This document shows, one piece after another, positions 10,094 through 18,809 of a stretch of DNA of 64,000 nucleotides. A program made the translations under genes and the position numbers. The stretch comes from Streptomyces diastatochromogenes (GTDB lineage: Bacteria > Actinomycetota > Actinomycetes > Streptomycetales > Streptomycetaceae), in assembly GCA_026913215.1 (NCBI GenBank), contig JAPTYK010000001.1, forward strand, positions 124,001 to 188,000. The letters run 5' to 3'. The notes below the pieces were generated by a model. The model did no database searches. It saw only the letters and a list, made by a program, of their open reading frames with translations, and was not told the DNA's origin. Numbering within the stretch: the stretch's first letter is position 1; the number at the start of each line of letters is the position of its first letter.

Positions 10094-10111
10094 GTATAAG
10101 AAGTACTACAT
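10092..10111 (-). promoter_or_regulatory. candidate operator/promoter of the XRE-membrane pair
   Basis: ATGTA at 10092-10096 and TACAT at 10107-10111 form an inverted repeat in an AT-rich island within otherwise GC-rich DNA. It overlaps the ATG and a TAGTAC box of the XRE gene. Autoregulation is inferred. Confidence 0.4.
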
Positions 10112-10308
10112 TCGCATGCAGGTGCACAACATCCGCGGTCTCGGCCCGCCTCGTCGGCCGGCCTCTCCGGACACCGGTGGAACGCGAGGAAATTCACGGC
10201 CCTCGCCGTGCATCCATGGGGCCCTCTCGTGCGTCTTCTATGCGCCGGACCCGTGTCGGCCTCGAACCGGGCCCGGAAATCATCGATTCCTACCAAGGAC
10301 AGAAGACT

Positions 10309-11193
10309 TTGCTGACTCCGACTCTCGGCCTGCGCAGTGCCGTGACCGTCTCGCTCACGGCCTCGGCCGTACTCGCCGGCGGCTTCTTCGCCGGCCAGGC
10401 GAACGCCGTGACCGCTCCATCGATCACCGCCCCCGGCGCCTTCGTCATGAACAACGGGACGGGCACGACGCTGTACGGGAAGGCCGCGGACACCCGCCGG
10501 TCGACCGGCTCCACCACGAAGATCATGACCGCGAAGGTGGTGCTGTCCCAGCCGAACCTCAACCTGGACGCCAAGGTCACGATCGACAAGGCCTACAGCG
10601 ACTACATCGTCGCCAACAACGCCTCCTCGGCCCGGCTCATCGTCGGCGACAAGGTGACCGTCCGACAGCTCCTCTACGGCCTCATGCTGCCGTCGGGCTG
10701 TGACGCCGCCTACGCGCTGGCCGACAAGTTCGGCACCGGCACCACGCGGGCGGCCCGCGTGAAGTCGTTCATCGGGAAGATGAACACCGAGGCGCAGCGA
10801 CTCGGCCTGCGGAACACGCACTTCGACTCGTTCGACGGCATAGGCAACGGGCAGAACTACTCGACTCCGCGCGATCTGACGAAGATCGCGAGCAGCGCGA
10901 TGAAGAACTCCACGTTCCGCACCGTCGTCAAGACGAAGTCCACGAGCCAGAAGGTGACCACCAAGAGCGGTGGTTACCGGTACATGTCGTGGACGAACAC
11001 GAACAAGCTCCTGAGCACGTACAGCGGCGCGATCGGCGTGAAGACCGGTTCGGGTCCGCAGGCCAAGTACTGCCTCGTCTTCGCCGCCACCCGCGGCACC
11101 AAGACGGTCATCGGCACGGTGCTCGGCGCGCCGTCCGAGGCGAACAGGGCCGCCGACGTCAAGAAGCTCCTGGACTACGGCTTCGCCAGGTGA
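10309..11193 (+). CDS. D-alanyl-D-alanine carboxypeptidase (low-molecular-weight PBP)
   Basis: TTG 10309 is chosen because AAGGA lies about 10 nt upstream and the signal peptide (RSAVTVSLTASAVLAGGFFA, cut after ANA) follows at once; the frame is open further upstream without a good start. The mature enzyme has the three serine-peptidase motifs: S68-T-T-K71, SGC (in MLPSGCDAAYALAD, in place of SxN, as in several actinobacterial enzymes) and KTG (GVKTGSG). It trims the terminal D-Ala from peptidoglycan stem peptides outside the membrane. About 294 residues, no C-terminal amphipathic anchor visible. A strong hairpin follows the stop. Confidence 0.9.
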   Translation: MLTPTLGLRSAVTVSLTASAVLAGGFFAGQANAVTAPSITAPGAFVMNNGTGTTLYGKAADTRRSTGSTTKIMTAKVVLSQPNLNLDAKVTIDKAYSDYIVANNASSARLIVGDKVTVRQLLYGLMLPSGCDAAYALADKFGTGTTRAARVKSFIGKMNTEAQRLGLRNTHFDSFDGIGNGQNYSTPRDLTKIASSAMKNSTFRTVVKTKSTSQKVTTKSGGYRYMSWTNTNKLLSTYSGAIGVKTGSGPQAKYCLVFAATRGTKTVIGTVLGAPSEANRAADVKKLLDYGFAR

Positions 11194-11198
11194 TCGAC

Positions 11199-11230
11199 GG
11201 CGGGCGGCGCGCACCACGGCGCCGCCCGCC
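11199..11230 (+). terminator. terminator hairpin after the carboxypeptidase gene
   Basis: A 12-bp perfect inverted repeat (GGCGGGCGGCGC and complement) with an 8-nt loop starts 5 nt after the stop codon. It also lies just downstream of the convergent small membrane-protein gene and may serve both. Confidence 0.85.
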
Positions 11231-11265
11231 CCACCTGGTGGGGCCGCGGTCCCGGTGGACCGCGA

Positions 11266-11520
11266 TCAACGCCCCTGACGCCGACGAGCGTCGAACCGGA
11301 GCAGCACCCGCACCACACGCCACACCGCGGCGAGGACGGCCAGCACGGCGCCTGCCCTCAGCAGGCCTCTCCCCGCCGGCTCGGAGACGCCGACGAGCAG
11401 CGCCGGCACCAGCAGCGCCCCGAACACGAGCGCCGCCAGGAAGGCCGCCGTCACCAAGGCGAACACGATCTCCACCGTCATCGCGTCCTTCTCGACCCGC
11501 GACTCCCGCCCCATGTCCAT
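11266..11520 (-). CDS. small two-helix membrane protein (DUF6332-like)
   Basis: The 84-residue protein begins MDMGRESRVEKDAMTVEIVF and has two membrane helices (VFALVTAAFLAALVFGALLV and LLRAGAVLAVLAAVWRVVRV) with an arginine-rich C-terminus. This layout resembles the Streptomyces-specific DUF6332 family by memory; no function is known. ATG 11520 fits the homologous start, with 11514 as alternative; the longer upstream frame is not supported. Confidence 0.65.
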   Translation of the reverse strand: MDMGRESRVEKDAMTVEIVFALVTAAFLAALVFGALLVPALLVGVSEPAGRGLLRAGAVLAVLAAVWRVVRVLLRFDARRRQGR

Positions 11521-11647
11521 ACGGCGAGTCTCACACAGCCCCGGCCCGTCGGCCGCCACCCGGGGGAACCGGTGTCCGGAGGGGGAAGGGCGGCGTGGTC
11601 CACTGGGTCCGCACCGCAGGGAGCGGTGCGTGAGGAGTGTGCACGTC

Positions 11648-12112
11648 ATGTCCGACACCACCGCCGTCGTGGTCCGTCCCGTCCGCGAGGACGACTTCGA
11701 CCAGTGGCGCGCCCTGTACCGGGGGTACGCCGACTTCTACCGGGTCGAGCAGACCGAGGAGGCCGCGCGGCTCGTCTGGTCCTGGATCCACGACCCCGGC
11801 CACGAGGTCGAGGGCCTCGTCGCCGAGGCCCCGGACGGGCGGCTCGTCGGACTCGCGCACTTCCGGGCGTTCGCCCGCCCGCTGTCCGCGACCGTCGGCG
11901 GCTGGCTCGACGACCTCTTCGTGGACCCGGAGAGCCGTGGCTCCGGCGTGGTGGACCTGCTGCTCGGCGCGCTGCGCGGGATCGGTGCCGAGCGCGGCTG
12001 GAGCGTCGTCCGCTGGATCACCGCCGACGACAACCACCGCGCCCGCTCCAAGTACGACCAGGTGGCCACCCGCACCATGTGGATCACGTACGACATGGCC
12101 CCCGACGCCTGA
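11648..12112 (+). CDS. GNAT-family N-acetyltransferase
   Basis: 154 residues from ATG 11648. The GNAT fold is shown by VRPVREDDFDQWRALYRGYA at the N-terminus, the beta-4 strand VGGWLDDLFVDPESRGSGV with the acetyl-CoA loop (R-G-S-G, usually RGxGxG), and RWITADDNHRARSKYDQVA near the C-terminus. It transfers acetyl from acetyl-CoA to an amine; the substrate is unknown. AGGAG is at 11632-11636. Single gene between divergent and unrelated neighbours. Confidence 0.85.
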   Translation: MSDTTAVVVRPVREDDFDQWRALYRGYADFYRVEQTEEAARLVWSWIHDPGHEVEGLVAEAPDGRLVGLAHFRAFARPLSATVGGWLDDLFVDPESRGSGVVDLLLGALRGIGAERGWSVVRWITADDNHRARSKYDQVATRTMWITYDMAPDA

Positions 12113-12212
12113 CGACGGCTCCGACGCGCCCCGCGCGGCGTGTCGGACCGCCGGACGGGCCGTCGTGGCCTGTACACGTACGAGGGCGGTGACCCCTGCG
12201 GAAGGAATCGCC

Positions 12213-13142
12213 TTGTACCCCCACGGACCCGGACCGTCGCGCCGTACCGCGCTCGCCCTGGGCTCCGGCGCGGCGCTCACGGCCGCGTTCGCCCTGGGCT
12301 CCGGTGCGGCGGAGGCCGCACCGGAGGCGGGCGGCGTCCTCGCGCGGCTGAGGCGCCTGGAGCGGGAACACTCCGCGCGGCTCGGCGTGTTCGCCCGTGA
12401 CACGCGGACCGGGAGGACCGTGGCCCACCGGGCGGGCGAGCGCTTCCCGATGGCCTCCGTGTTCAAGACGCTCGCCGCCGCAGCCGTCCTGCGCGACCTC
12501 GACCAGGACGGGGAGTTCCTCGCCCGGCGCGTCCGCTACACCCGGGCGTACGCCGACCGGTCGGGCTTCTCCCCGGTCACGGGGACGGCCCGGAACGTCT
12601 CGGGCGGCATGACGGTCGCCGAGCTCTGCGACGCGGCCCTCCGCTTCAGTGACAACGCCGCCGCCAACCTGCTCCTCGACGAGCTGGGCGGCCCCGCCCG
12701 CGTCACCCGTTTCTGCCGCTCGATCGGGGACCGCGTCACCCGGCTCGACCGTGCGGAGCCCGAGCTCAACTCGGCGGAGCCCTGGCGGGTCACCGACACC
12801 ACCACCCCGCGCGCCATCGGCCTCTCCTACGCCCGCCTCGTGCTCGGCGACGCGCTGGAGCCCCACGACCGGGAGCGGCTCACCGGCTGGATGCTCCGCA
12901 ACACCACCGGCGCCGAGCGGCTCCGCCGCGGTCTGCCGGCCGACTGGCTCCTCGCCGACAAGACCGGCTCCGGGCGCCACGGCGGCGCCAACGACGTCGG
13001 CATCGCCTGGCGTCCGGACGGCACGCCGGTCGTCCTCGCCGTCCTCACCACCCGGCCCGAGGAGGACGCCCCGGCCGACGACCCGCTGGTGGCCCGGACG
13101 GCCGCGCTCCTCGCGGAGGAGTTCGGCCGGGGAGCCGCGTAG
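12213..13142 (+). CDS. class A beta-lactamase
   Basis: TTG 12213 is preceded by GGAAGGA and followed by a twin-arginine-like signal (SRRTALALGS). All class A active-site motifs are present: S82-V-F-K85 (Ambler 70-73), S146-D-N148 (130-132), E182-P-E-L-N (166 region) and D-K-T-G-S-G (234 region). The enzyme is secreted and hydrolyses beta-lactams. Chromosomal class A enzymes are usual in Streptomyces. No BlaR/BlaI-type regulator is adjacent. About 309 residues, full length. Confidence 0.93.
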   Translation: MYPHGPGPSRRTALALGSGAALTAAFALGSGAAEAAPEAGGVLARLRRLEREHSARLGVFARDTRTGRTVAHRAGERFPMASVFKTLAAAAVLRDLDQDGEFLARRVRYTRAYADRSGFSPVTGTARNVSGGMTVAELCDAALRFSDNAAANLLLDELGGPARVTRFCRSIGDRVTRLDRAEPELNSAEPWRVTDTTTPRAIGLSYARLVLGDALEPHDRERLTGWMLRNTTGAERLRRGLPADWLLADKTGSGRHGGANDVGIAWRPDGTPVVLAVLTTRPEEDAPADDPLVARTAALLAEEFGRGAA

Positions 13143-13149
13143 GACGGAG

Positions 13150-13214
13150 GCCGTCAGCGGGAGTGGACCCGCGGCAGGGCAGGGCCGTCAGCGGGAGTGG
13201 ACCCGCAGCAGGGT
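13150..13214. repeat. 31-bp direct duplication of a gene end
   Basis: Two 31-bp copies with 34-bp period (13150-13180 and 13184-13214) differ at one base. The second copy contains the last codons and stop of the methyltransferase gene on the minus strand; the first is a spare copy behind the stop. It looks like a local tandem duplication. Confidence 0.8.
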
Positions 13215-13919
13215 GTGGCCCGCCACGTCCTCGGTCACGCCCCAGAAGGCGGGGTGGGTGGTCAGGCGGTCGGCGAGGGCGTCGCGCAGGGCGTCGGCGG
13301 TGCCCCAGGTCCCGTACAGCTTGCTCTCGGTGAGCACGACCGGCTTGAGACCGGCCGTGAGGACGGCCTCCCAGGTGGCCGCCGCGACCCCGGGCGTGTG
13401 GGGGCTGCGGAAGTCGTCGAGGGCGACCACCCCGTCCTCGGTGAGCAGCTCGCGGGCGGCGGCGATGTCGGCGCGGACGTGGTGGTACAGGTGCGAGGCG
13501 TCGATGTGCACGAAGCGGCAGCTGCGGGCGGCCACGTGGCCGGCGACCTCGGAGGAGGGCCCCTGGACCACGGTGGGCAGCCGGCGGTGGAAGCGGAGGT
13601 AGTTCGTCTCGAACACCTGGCGGGTCAGGGTCGGGTAGTACACCCGCATCTCGGTGGCCGTGGAGCTGTCCGGGGCCTCGTCGGCGTCGAACAGGTCGCA
13701 CACGGTGAACCGCTCGCCGTCGGAGGCGTGGTAGCCGATGACGACGGCGCTCTTGCCCTTGTAGACGCCGAGTTCCAGCAGGTCGCCGCGGACGCCGTGC
13801 TCGCGCTGGTGGGTCAGGAGCCAGTCGAAGAGGAACCGGTCGGCGGCGAAGAACCAGCCCTCGACCTCGTCGAGCCGGTCGCGCGTGAGCAGGGGCGGGG
13901 CGGTGTCCTGTGCGGTCAT
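13188..13919 (-). CDS. TylF/macrocin-type class I SAM-dependent methyltransferase
   Basis: The 243-residue protein has the SAM-binding motif LLELGVYKGKSAVVIGY near residue 47, CDLFDADEAP near 74, and VHIDASHLYHHVRADI near 137, followed by GVVALDDFRSP. The ASHLYHHV and ALDDF elements are those of the TylF-like (Methyltransf_24) group, which O-methylates sugars or other small molecules. It stands alone between a beta-lactamase and a protease, so its substrate is unknown. Translation starts at ATG 13919 with GAGGACCCGCC upstream. Confidence 0.85.
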   Translation of the reverse strand: MTAQDTAPPLLTRDRLDEVEGWFFAADRFLFDWLLTHQREHGVRGDLLELGVYKGKSAVVIGYHASDGERFTVCDLFDADEAPDSSTATEMRVYYPTLTRQVFETNYLRFHRRLPTVVQGPSSEVAGHVAARSCRFVHIDASHLYHHVRADIAAARELLTEDGVVALDDFRSPHTPGVAAATWEAVLTAGLKPVVLTESKLYGTWGTADALRDALADRLTTHPAFWGVTEDVAGHTLLRVHSR

Positions 13920-14066
13920 GGCGGGTCCTCGTGTGGGGGCGGGCGAATGCCGTGGGGCCGCCCGAGGCTACGGTCCGCGTCGCCGCCGCACGCGTACCGC
14001 TCCCCCGCCACGCGGGACGTCCACACGGGAGGCCCAACCCCGCTCCGGGCCCGCCGCCGTACGGGT

Positions 14067-14096
14067 CCGGGCCCCGTCGCGTGCGACGGGGCCCGG
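14067..14096 (-). terminator. terminator hairpin of the M4 protease gene
   Basis: A 14-bp perfect inverted repeat (arms 14067-14080 and 14083-14096, CCGGGCCCCGTCGC and complement) with a minimal loop lies 31 nt beyond the protease stop codon. It is one of the strongest hairpins of the window. Confidence 0.85.
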
Positions 14097-14127
14097 CCTC
14101 ATGCCCTGGTGCGGGCCCGCTTCCGCG

Positions 14128-15729
14128 TCAGGCGACGTTGACGGCGGTCCAGGCGGCGGCCACGGTGGCGTACTCGGGGCTGGTGGCGCCGTACAGGTCC
14201 TTCGCCGCGCTCAGGGTCGCGGTGCGGGCGCCCTTGTAGTCGGTGGTGGAGGTCATGTAGACGGTCAGCGCCCGGTACCAGATGGCGGAGGCCTTCTGGT
14301 TGCCGATGCCGGTGACGGTGGAGCCGTTGTACGTGGGGCTGTTGTAGGTGATGCCGTTGATCGTCTTGGTGCCGCTGCCCTCGCTGGCGAGGTAGAACCA
14401 GTGGTTGCCGACGCCCGAGGAGTTGTGCACGTCGAGGCGGCCGACGGTCTTCGACCAGTAGTCGGCGGAGCGGCCGTCGAGGGAGGGCTTGTCGAAGCGG
14501 CGCAGCCACGGCGGGGTGGACTGGTCGCTGAAGAGGTAGTCGGGGGTGTCGACCGGGTTGTTGGCGTACCACTCGACCATCGTGCCGAGGATGTCGCTGG
14601 TGGCCTCGTTCAGGCCGCCGGACTCGCCGCTGTAGCGGAGGTTGGCGGTGGCCGAGGTGACGCCGTGGGTCATCTCGTGGCCCATGGTGTCGAGGTCGAC
14701 CTGCTCGGGGTCGGTGGTGCCGTCGCCGTCGCCGGTCATCATGCAGAAGCAGGCGTCCGACCACTGGGCGTTGTCCCAGTTGGTGCCGACGTGGACGAAG
14801 ACGGTGGCGCCGCGGCCGTCGTTCTTGATGCCGTTGCGGCCGAAGGTGCTCTTGTAGTAGTCGTACGTCTTCGCGGTGTTGGCGTGCGCGTCGACGGCGG
14901 CGGTGGAGCGGTCGGTGGAGAACTTCTTCCCGTCGCCCCAGATGTTGTCGGCGTCGGTGAACAGGGTGCCGGAGGAGCTGTTCAAGGACGAGGCCGAGAC
15001 GTTGTGCGCGTCCTTGGTGATGTGGCCGCGGACCGGGTCGATGAGGGCGAAGGTGCCGTTCGACTGGAGGGTGGTGTCGAGGGTGATGTCGCCGGTGTAC
15101 TCGGAGTGGCCGGTGCCGGTCGCCTCGCGCTCGGTGTCGTAGTTCTCGATCGCGGCGCCGGTGGCGGCGTCGGTGACGAAGACCTCGCCGTGCGGCTGGC
15201 CCTTGTCGCCCAGTCCCTGCACGGTGGTGCGCCAGGCCAGGCGGGGGGTGCCGTCGGCGGCCCACACGATCAGCTCGGGGGTGGACTTGGCGTCGCTGAC
15301 GAGCCCCCGGGCGCGCTTCAGGGCGCCGGCCGCGGTGCCCTTGGCGTCGGCGGCGGGGGTGATGGACTTGACCGCCACGCCGTGGGCCTTGGCGTGGCTG
15401 GAGCCCTTGAGCGAGCCGTCGGCCTTCTGGTGGACGACGAAGTCGCCGCCGACGACGGGGAGGCCGCGGTAGGTCCGCTCGAAGCGGACGTGCTGGGTGC
15501 CGTCGGCGTCGATCACGACGTCCTTGACGTGGAGCGCCTGGCCGGCGCCGAAGCCGAAGGTGTCGGCGTGGCGGGTCACGTTCGCCTCGGCCCGGGATAT
15601 CGCCGTGTCACGGGCGGAGGTTCCGTGCTGGGTCGCGTCGGGCTGCGAGTACGCCGGTACGGCGACCGCGCCGGTGGTGATGACGGCGGCGGCGACCATC
15701 GTGGAGAGGGCAAGAAGGGGACGGGACAT
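14128..15729 (-). CDS. secreted M4-family zinc metalloprotease (thermolysin-like)
   Basis: ATG 15729 has GAAGGA 9 nt upstream. A signal peptide (RPLLALSTMVAAAVITTG, cut near AYS) is followed by the FTP/PepSY propeptide (HVRFERTYRGLPVVGGDFVV) and the catalytic domain. Zinc ligands are in LDTMGHEMTHGVT (HExxH) and GGLNEATSDILG (the third ligand Glu), with VHNSSGVGNHWFYLASEG forming the substrate pocket and active-site His. At 533 residues it has normal length for pre-pro-enzymes without extra C-terminal domains. It digests protein outside the cell. The frame is intact. Confidence 0.95.
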   Translation of the reverse strand: MSRPLLALSTMVAAAVITTGAVAVPAYSQPDATQHGTSARDTAISRAEANVTRHADTFGFGAGQALHVKDVVIDADGTQHVRFERTYRGLPVVGGDFVVHQKADGSLKGSSHAKAHGVAVKSITPAADAKGTAAGALKRARGLVSDAKSTPELIVWAADGTPRLAWRTTVQGLGDKGQPHGEVFVTDAATGAAIENYDTEREATGTGHSEYTGDITLDTTLQSNGTFALIDPVRGHITKDAHNVSASSLNSSSGTLFTDADNIWGDGKKFSTDRSTAAVDAHANTAKTYDYYKSTFGRNGIKNDGRGATVFVHVGTNWDNAQWSDACFCMMTGDGDGTTDPEQVDLDTMGHEMTHGVTSATANLRYSGESGGLNEATSDILGTMVEWYANNPVDTPDYLFSDQSTPPWLRRFDKPSLDGRSADYWSKTVGRLDVHNSSGVGNHWFYLASEGSGTKTINGITYNSPTYNGSTVTGIGNQKASAIWYRALTVYMTSTTDYKGARTATLSAAKDLYGATSPEYATVAAAWTAVNVA

Positions 15730-15884
15730 GACGGGGTGTTTCCTTCGCTCGTCGTGGGGGGTGACGACGTCCTGGGACGTTGACGCGAAGTGTTCACCAG
15801 GTGACATGTGCCTGACGTGATCCCATGTGGGATACAACTGTGGAGTTATACGGTGGGGCGCACGGCGGCCGGGACCGTCACCTG

Positions 15885-15997
15885 CGGAGTCGTACGGGTG
15901 GGGAAGCGGTGCGGGCCGGACGGCCGCGGGCGGAGTCGTACGGGGTCGGGAAGCGGTGCTATCCGGACGGCCGCGGGCGGAGTCGTACGGTGCGGGG
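15885..15997. repeat. 47-bp tandem repeat upstream of the M4 protease
   Basis: Two 47-bp units (15904-15950 and 15951-15997) are about 80% identical, with a partial third copy before them. The most constant part, CGGAGTCGTACGG, occurs at 15885-15897, 15931-15943 and 15978-15990. The array lies between the protease start and the LysR stop. The whole stretch 15730-16016 holds no gene. Confidence 0.85.
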
Positions 15998-16016
15998 CGC
16001 CGGGGCCCGGGGGGGG

Positions 16017-17003
16017 TCAGTCGTGCGCGGTGCCGAGGGCGAACTCCTCGCCCCGCCCTCCCACCAGGCCAGGTACTGCGGACGCTGCCGCACCAGCGAG
16101 AGGTAGGCGGCCAGCAGGCGTTCGCCCACCGCGTCGGCGAGTTCGGCCGGGACCGATTCCGGGTTCCAGGCCAGCTGGAGCCGCCGGTGGAACGGGACGT
16201 CCGCGAGCGGCCGCTGCACGGTGCCCTGGGCGGGGACGTCGGCGCTCGGCCACACGCCGCAGACGGCGCGGCGGCCCGCGACCAGGATCTGCGCCACGGA
16301 GAGGTCCGGCGTCACGTGCGCGATCCGCGGGGTGAATCCCGCGGACTGGCAGGTGAGATGGAGGTACGCGTGCACGCCGCTCTCGTCGGCCTCCGGCATG
16401 ACCCACTCCTCGTCCCTCAGGTCACGCAGGCCGACCATCTCCTGGCGGGCGAGCGGGTGGTCCTCGGCGAGCAGGACGAAGACCGGTTCGCGCAGCAGCG
16501 TGCGCGTCACCACCGACTCGCCGACCGGGAGGGGGAATCCCGGGAACTCACCGAAGACCGCTATGTCGCATTTCGACTGGCTCAGCGCCTTCACCAGGGT
16601 GTGGACGGAACGGCGGGCGTCTATGCCGAGCCGGCGCTCCGGGACGAGCTCGAAGAGGGCGGAGATCAGCAGCGACACCAGGGGCCGGCGGTTCCGCCCG
16701 CCCGCAGCGGTGAGGCGGTCCCCCGTCCGCCTCGGCGGCGGAGCGCGCGTGCTCGCGCAGCCGGTCGAAGCCGACCACGAGGTCGCGCGCGCAGCGCAGG
16801 ACGTACTGGCCGTTCTCGTTCGGCTTCACCCCCTCGGCGCTGCGGGTGAAGAGGGGGCCGCCCAGCTCGTGCTCGATCCGTTTCAGCTGGGCGCTGGTGG
16901 CGGGCTGGGAGAGCTGCAGGCGTGCGGCCGCTCTGCGGATGCTGCCGGCCTCGGCGACGGTGAGCAGGACACGGAGGTGGCGGAACTCGAGGTGCATGGA
17001 CAT
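16017..17003 (-). CDS. LysR-family transcriptional regulator, frameshifted
   Basis: ATG 17003 (or 16997) starts a LysR helix-turn-helix: HLEFRHLRVLLTVAEAGSIR and LQLSQPATSAQLKRIEHELG, residues 3-48. A shift near 16725 joins it to the periplasmic-binding-like effector domain (ERRLGIDARRSVHTLVKALS, CDIAVFGEFPGFPLP, LLAEDHPLARQEMV). A second shift near 16065 would give the ending EEFALGTAHD and the stop at 16017; without it the frame runs on to 15959 without homology. The gene is divergent from the persulfide operon across a 363-bp space, so it may regulate that operon, but operators there are of another type. Confidence 0.78.
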
Positions 17004-17144
17004 CCCCCGCTCAGGACGGAGGGCCCCTCGCACCCCCCGTGACCAGCAGTACCGACTGCCCGAGGGCATGGTGACCAAGATTCTGACGGAACCGCCGGAG
17101 CGGCAACCACGGGACGGCAAAATCTGCGTGCCCATGCCATGTTT

Positions 17145-17160
17145 ATACCCAGGGGGGTAT
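17145..17160. promoter_or_regulatory. CsoR/CstR-type operator 1
   Basis: ATACCCAGGGGGGTAT is a near-perfect palindrome of the ATACCCCYRGGGGTAT type bound by CsoR-family repressors, including the persulfide sensor CstR. It is the exact reverse complement of operator 3 at 18810. It sits just upstream of a -35 box. Confidence 0.75.
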
Positions 17161-17189
17161 TTGACTTCCCCGGAAGACCCCTTTACCGT
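17161..17189 (+). promoter_or_regulatory. promoter of the persulfide operon
   Basis: TTGACT (17161-17166) and TACCGT (17184-17189) are spaced by 17 nt, directly between two CsoR-type operators. The wider stretch 17004-17366 holds no gene; apart from this promoter and the operators I see only the RBS GAAGGG at 17355-17360. Confidence 0.5.
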
Positions 17190-17200
17190 CGAGTACGTAA

Positions 17201-17215
17201 ATACCTAGGGGGTAT
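17201..17215. promoter_or_regulatory. CsoR/CstR-type operator 2
   Basis: ATACCTAGGGGGTAT, a shorter variant of the same palindrome, lies 12 nt after the -10 box and so covers the start of transcription. Operators 1 and 2 are centred 55-56 bp apart and bracket the promoter. Confidence 0.7.
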
Positions 17216-17366
17216 CCGAACGGGAGGCGCTTCGAGGTGGACACCACCTCCGCCGCGGGCGGAACCGCCGACCGGGCCCTTACCGGAGGCCCGCACGCAC
17301 GCACGCGGTACCGCCGCCCCGCACCCCCGCACCCCCTCGGCGTGTGCTCCTGATGAAGGGATTGCC

Positions 17367-18759
17367 GTGTTCCTCACCCAGTACTACCTGGACTGCCTCT
17401 CCCAGGCGTCCTACATGATCGCCGACGAGCGCACCGGACAGGCCGTGGTCGTCGACCCCCGCCGGGACGTCTCGGAGTACCTGGCCGACGCCGCCGCCCA
17501 CGGGTTCACGGTGGTCGGCGTCATCAACACCCACTTCCACGCGGACTTCGTCGCCGGCCACCTGGAGATGGCGGACGAGACCGGCGCCTGGATCGGCTAC
17601 GGCCGCCGCGCCGAGACCGAGTACCCGATCCGCGCGCTCACGGAGGGTGAGCGGATCTCCCTCGGCGACGTCACGCTGGAGATCCTGGAGACCCCGGGCA
17701 CACCCGGAGTCGATCAGCGTCCTCGTGTACGAGCGGGCCGGGGACGAGGTGCCGTACGGCGTCCTGACCGGCGACGCGCTGTTCATCGGCGACGTCGGCC
17801 GTCCCGACCTGCTCGCCTCGGTGGGCGTCACCGCCGAGGAGCTCGGCGCGATGCTCCACGACAGTGTGCAGAACAAGCTGATGGGGCTGCCGGACGAGGT
17901 GCGGGTCTTCCCCGCGCACGGCGCCGGATCGGCCTGCGGCAAGAACCTGTCGACGGAGAAGCAGTCGACCATCGGCGAGCAGCGGGCCACCAACTACGCC
18001 TGCGCGCCGATGAGCCGTGAGGAGTTCGTCGCGCTGGTCACCGCCGGCCAGTCCGCCGCGCCCGGCTACTTCGCGTACGACGCCGACCTCAACCGCAAGG
18101 ACCGGGCCCGCTTCGACGCGTCGGCGCCCCGCCCGCTGGCGCTCGCCGAGTTCGCCGGGCTGCGGGCCGCCGGCGCGGTCGTGGTGGACGCGCGCGACCC
18201 GCAGGAGTTCGCGGCCGGACACCTGCGCGGCGCGGTGAACGTGCCCGCCGACGGACGCTTCGCCGAGCAGGCCGGCACCGTGCTCCACCCGGCCGCCGAG
18301 CTGGTCGTCATGGCGCCGCAGAACCGGGAGGAGGAGGTCGTCACCCGGCTCGCCCGGATCGGCTTCGACCGGGTCGCCGGCTACCTGCGCAACCCCGAGG
18401 ACGCCCTGGAGGCACTGGCCGACGAGGTCTCCCCCGCGAGCCGGGTCACCGCCGCGCACCTGCGCACCGCACTCGCGGGAGAGCGGCCGCCGCTCGTCGT
18501 GGACGTGCGCACCTGCGGCGAGCGCCAGGCGAACGGCTTCATCGAGTCCGCCCTGCACATCCCGCTCAGCGAACTCCCGGACCGCGTGGACGAGCTGCCC
18601 GCCGACCGCCCGCTGGTCCTGCACTGCGCCGGCGGCCACCGCTCCTCCATCGCCGCGAGCCTGCTGCGGCAGCGGGGCCTGCCGGACGTCTCCGACATCC
18701 TCGGCGGATACGCCGCCTGGGCACTGACGGAGCCCACGACCGAGCCCGTCGACGCCTGA
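17367..18759 (+). CDS. persulfide dioxygenase (MBL fold) fused to two rhodanese domains
   Basis: GTG 17367 follows GAAGGG. The N-terminal metallo-beta-lactamase domain is of the ETHE1 type: INTHFHADFVAGH provides the iron ligands and the TPGHTPES and LTGDALFIGDVGRPD motifs follow. Near 17700 two Cs are missing (ETPGHTPES expected), which breaks the frame. Two rhodanese domains come after it (from ~residue 260 and ~365). The first has MAPQNREEE where the catalytic Cys loop should be and is probably inactive; the second has VLHCAGGHRSS with the Cys. The protein oxidises glutathione-type or protein persulfide to sulfite and moves sulfane sulfur. It heads a sulfide-detoxification operon. Confidence 0.88.
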
Positions 18760-18809
18760 CCACCCCTCCCCCTCCCGTTCCTCGCCCAGGGCCCCGCACA
18801 ACCTCCTGA

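Noticed and set aside
13150..13214. Start of a CRISPR array or att site
   Set aside because: Only two copies, no spacers of constant length, no integrase or cas genes in the window.
16017..17003. LysR regulator as the owner of the ATACCC palindromes
   Set aside because: LysR sites have a T-N11-A pattern; the G/C-run palindromes are of the CsoR-family type, although LysR co-regulation cannot be excluded.
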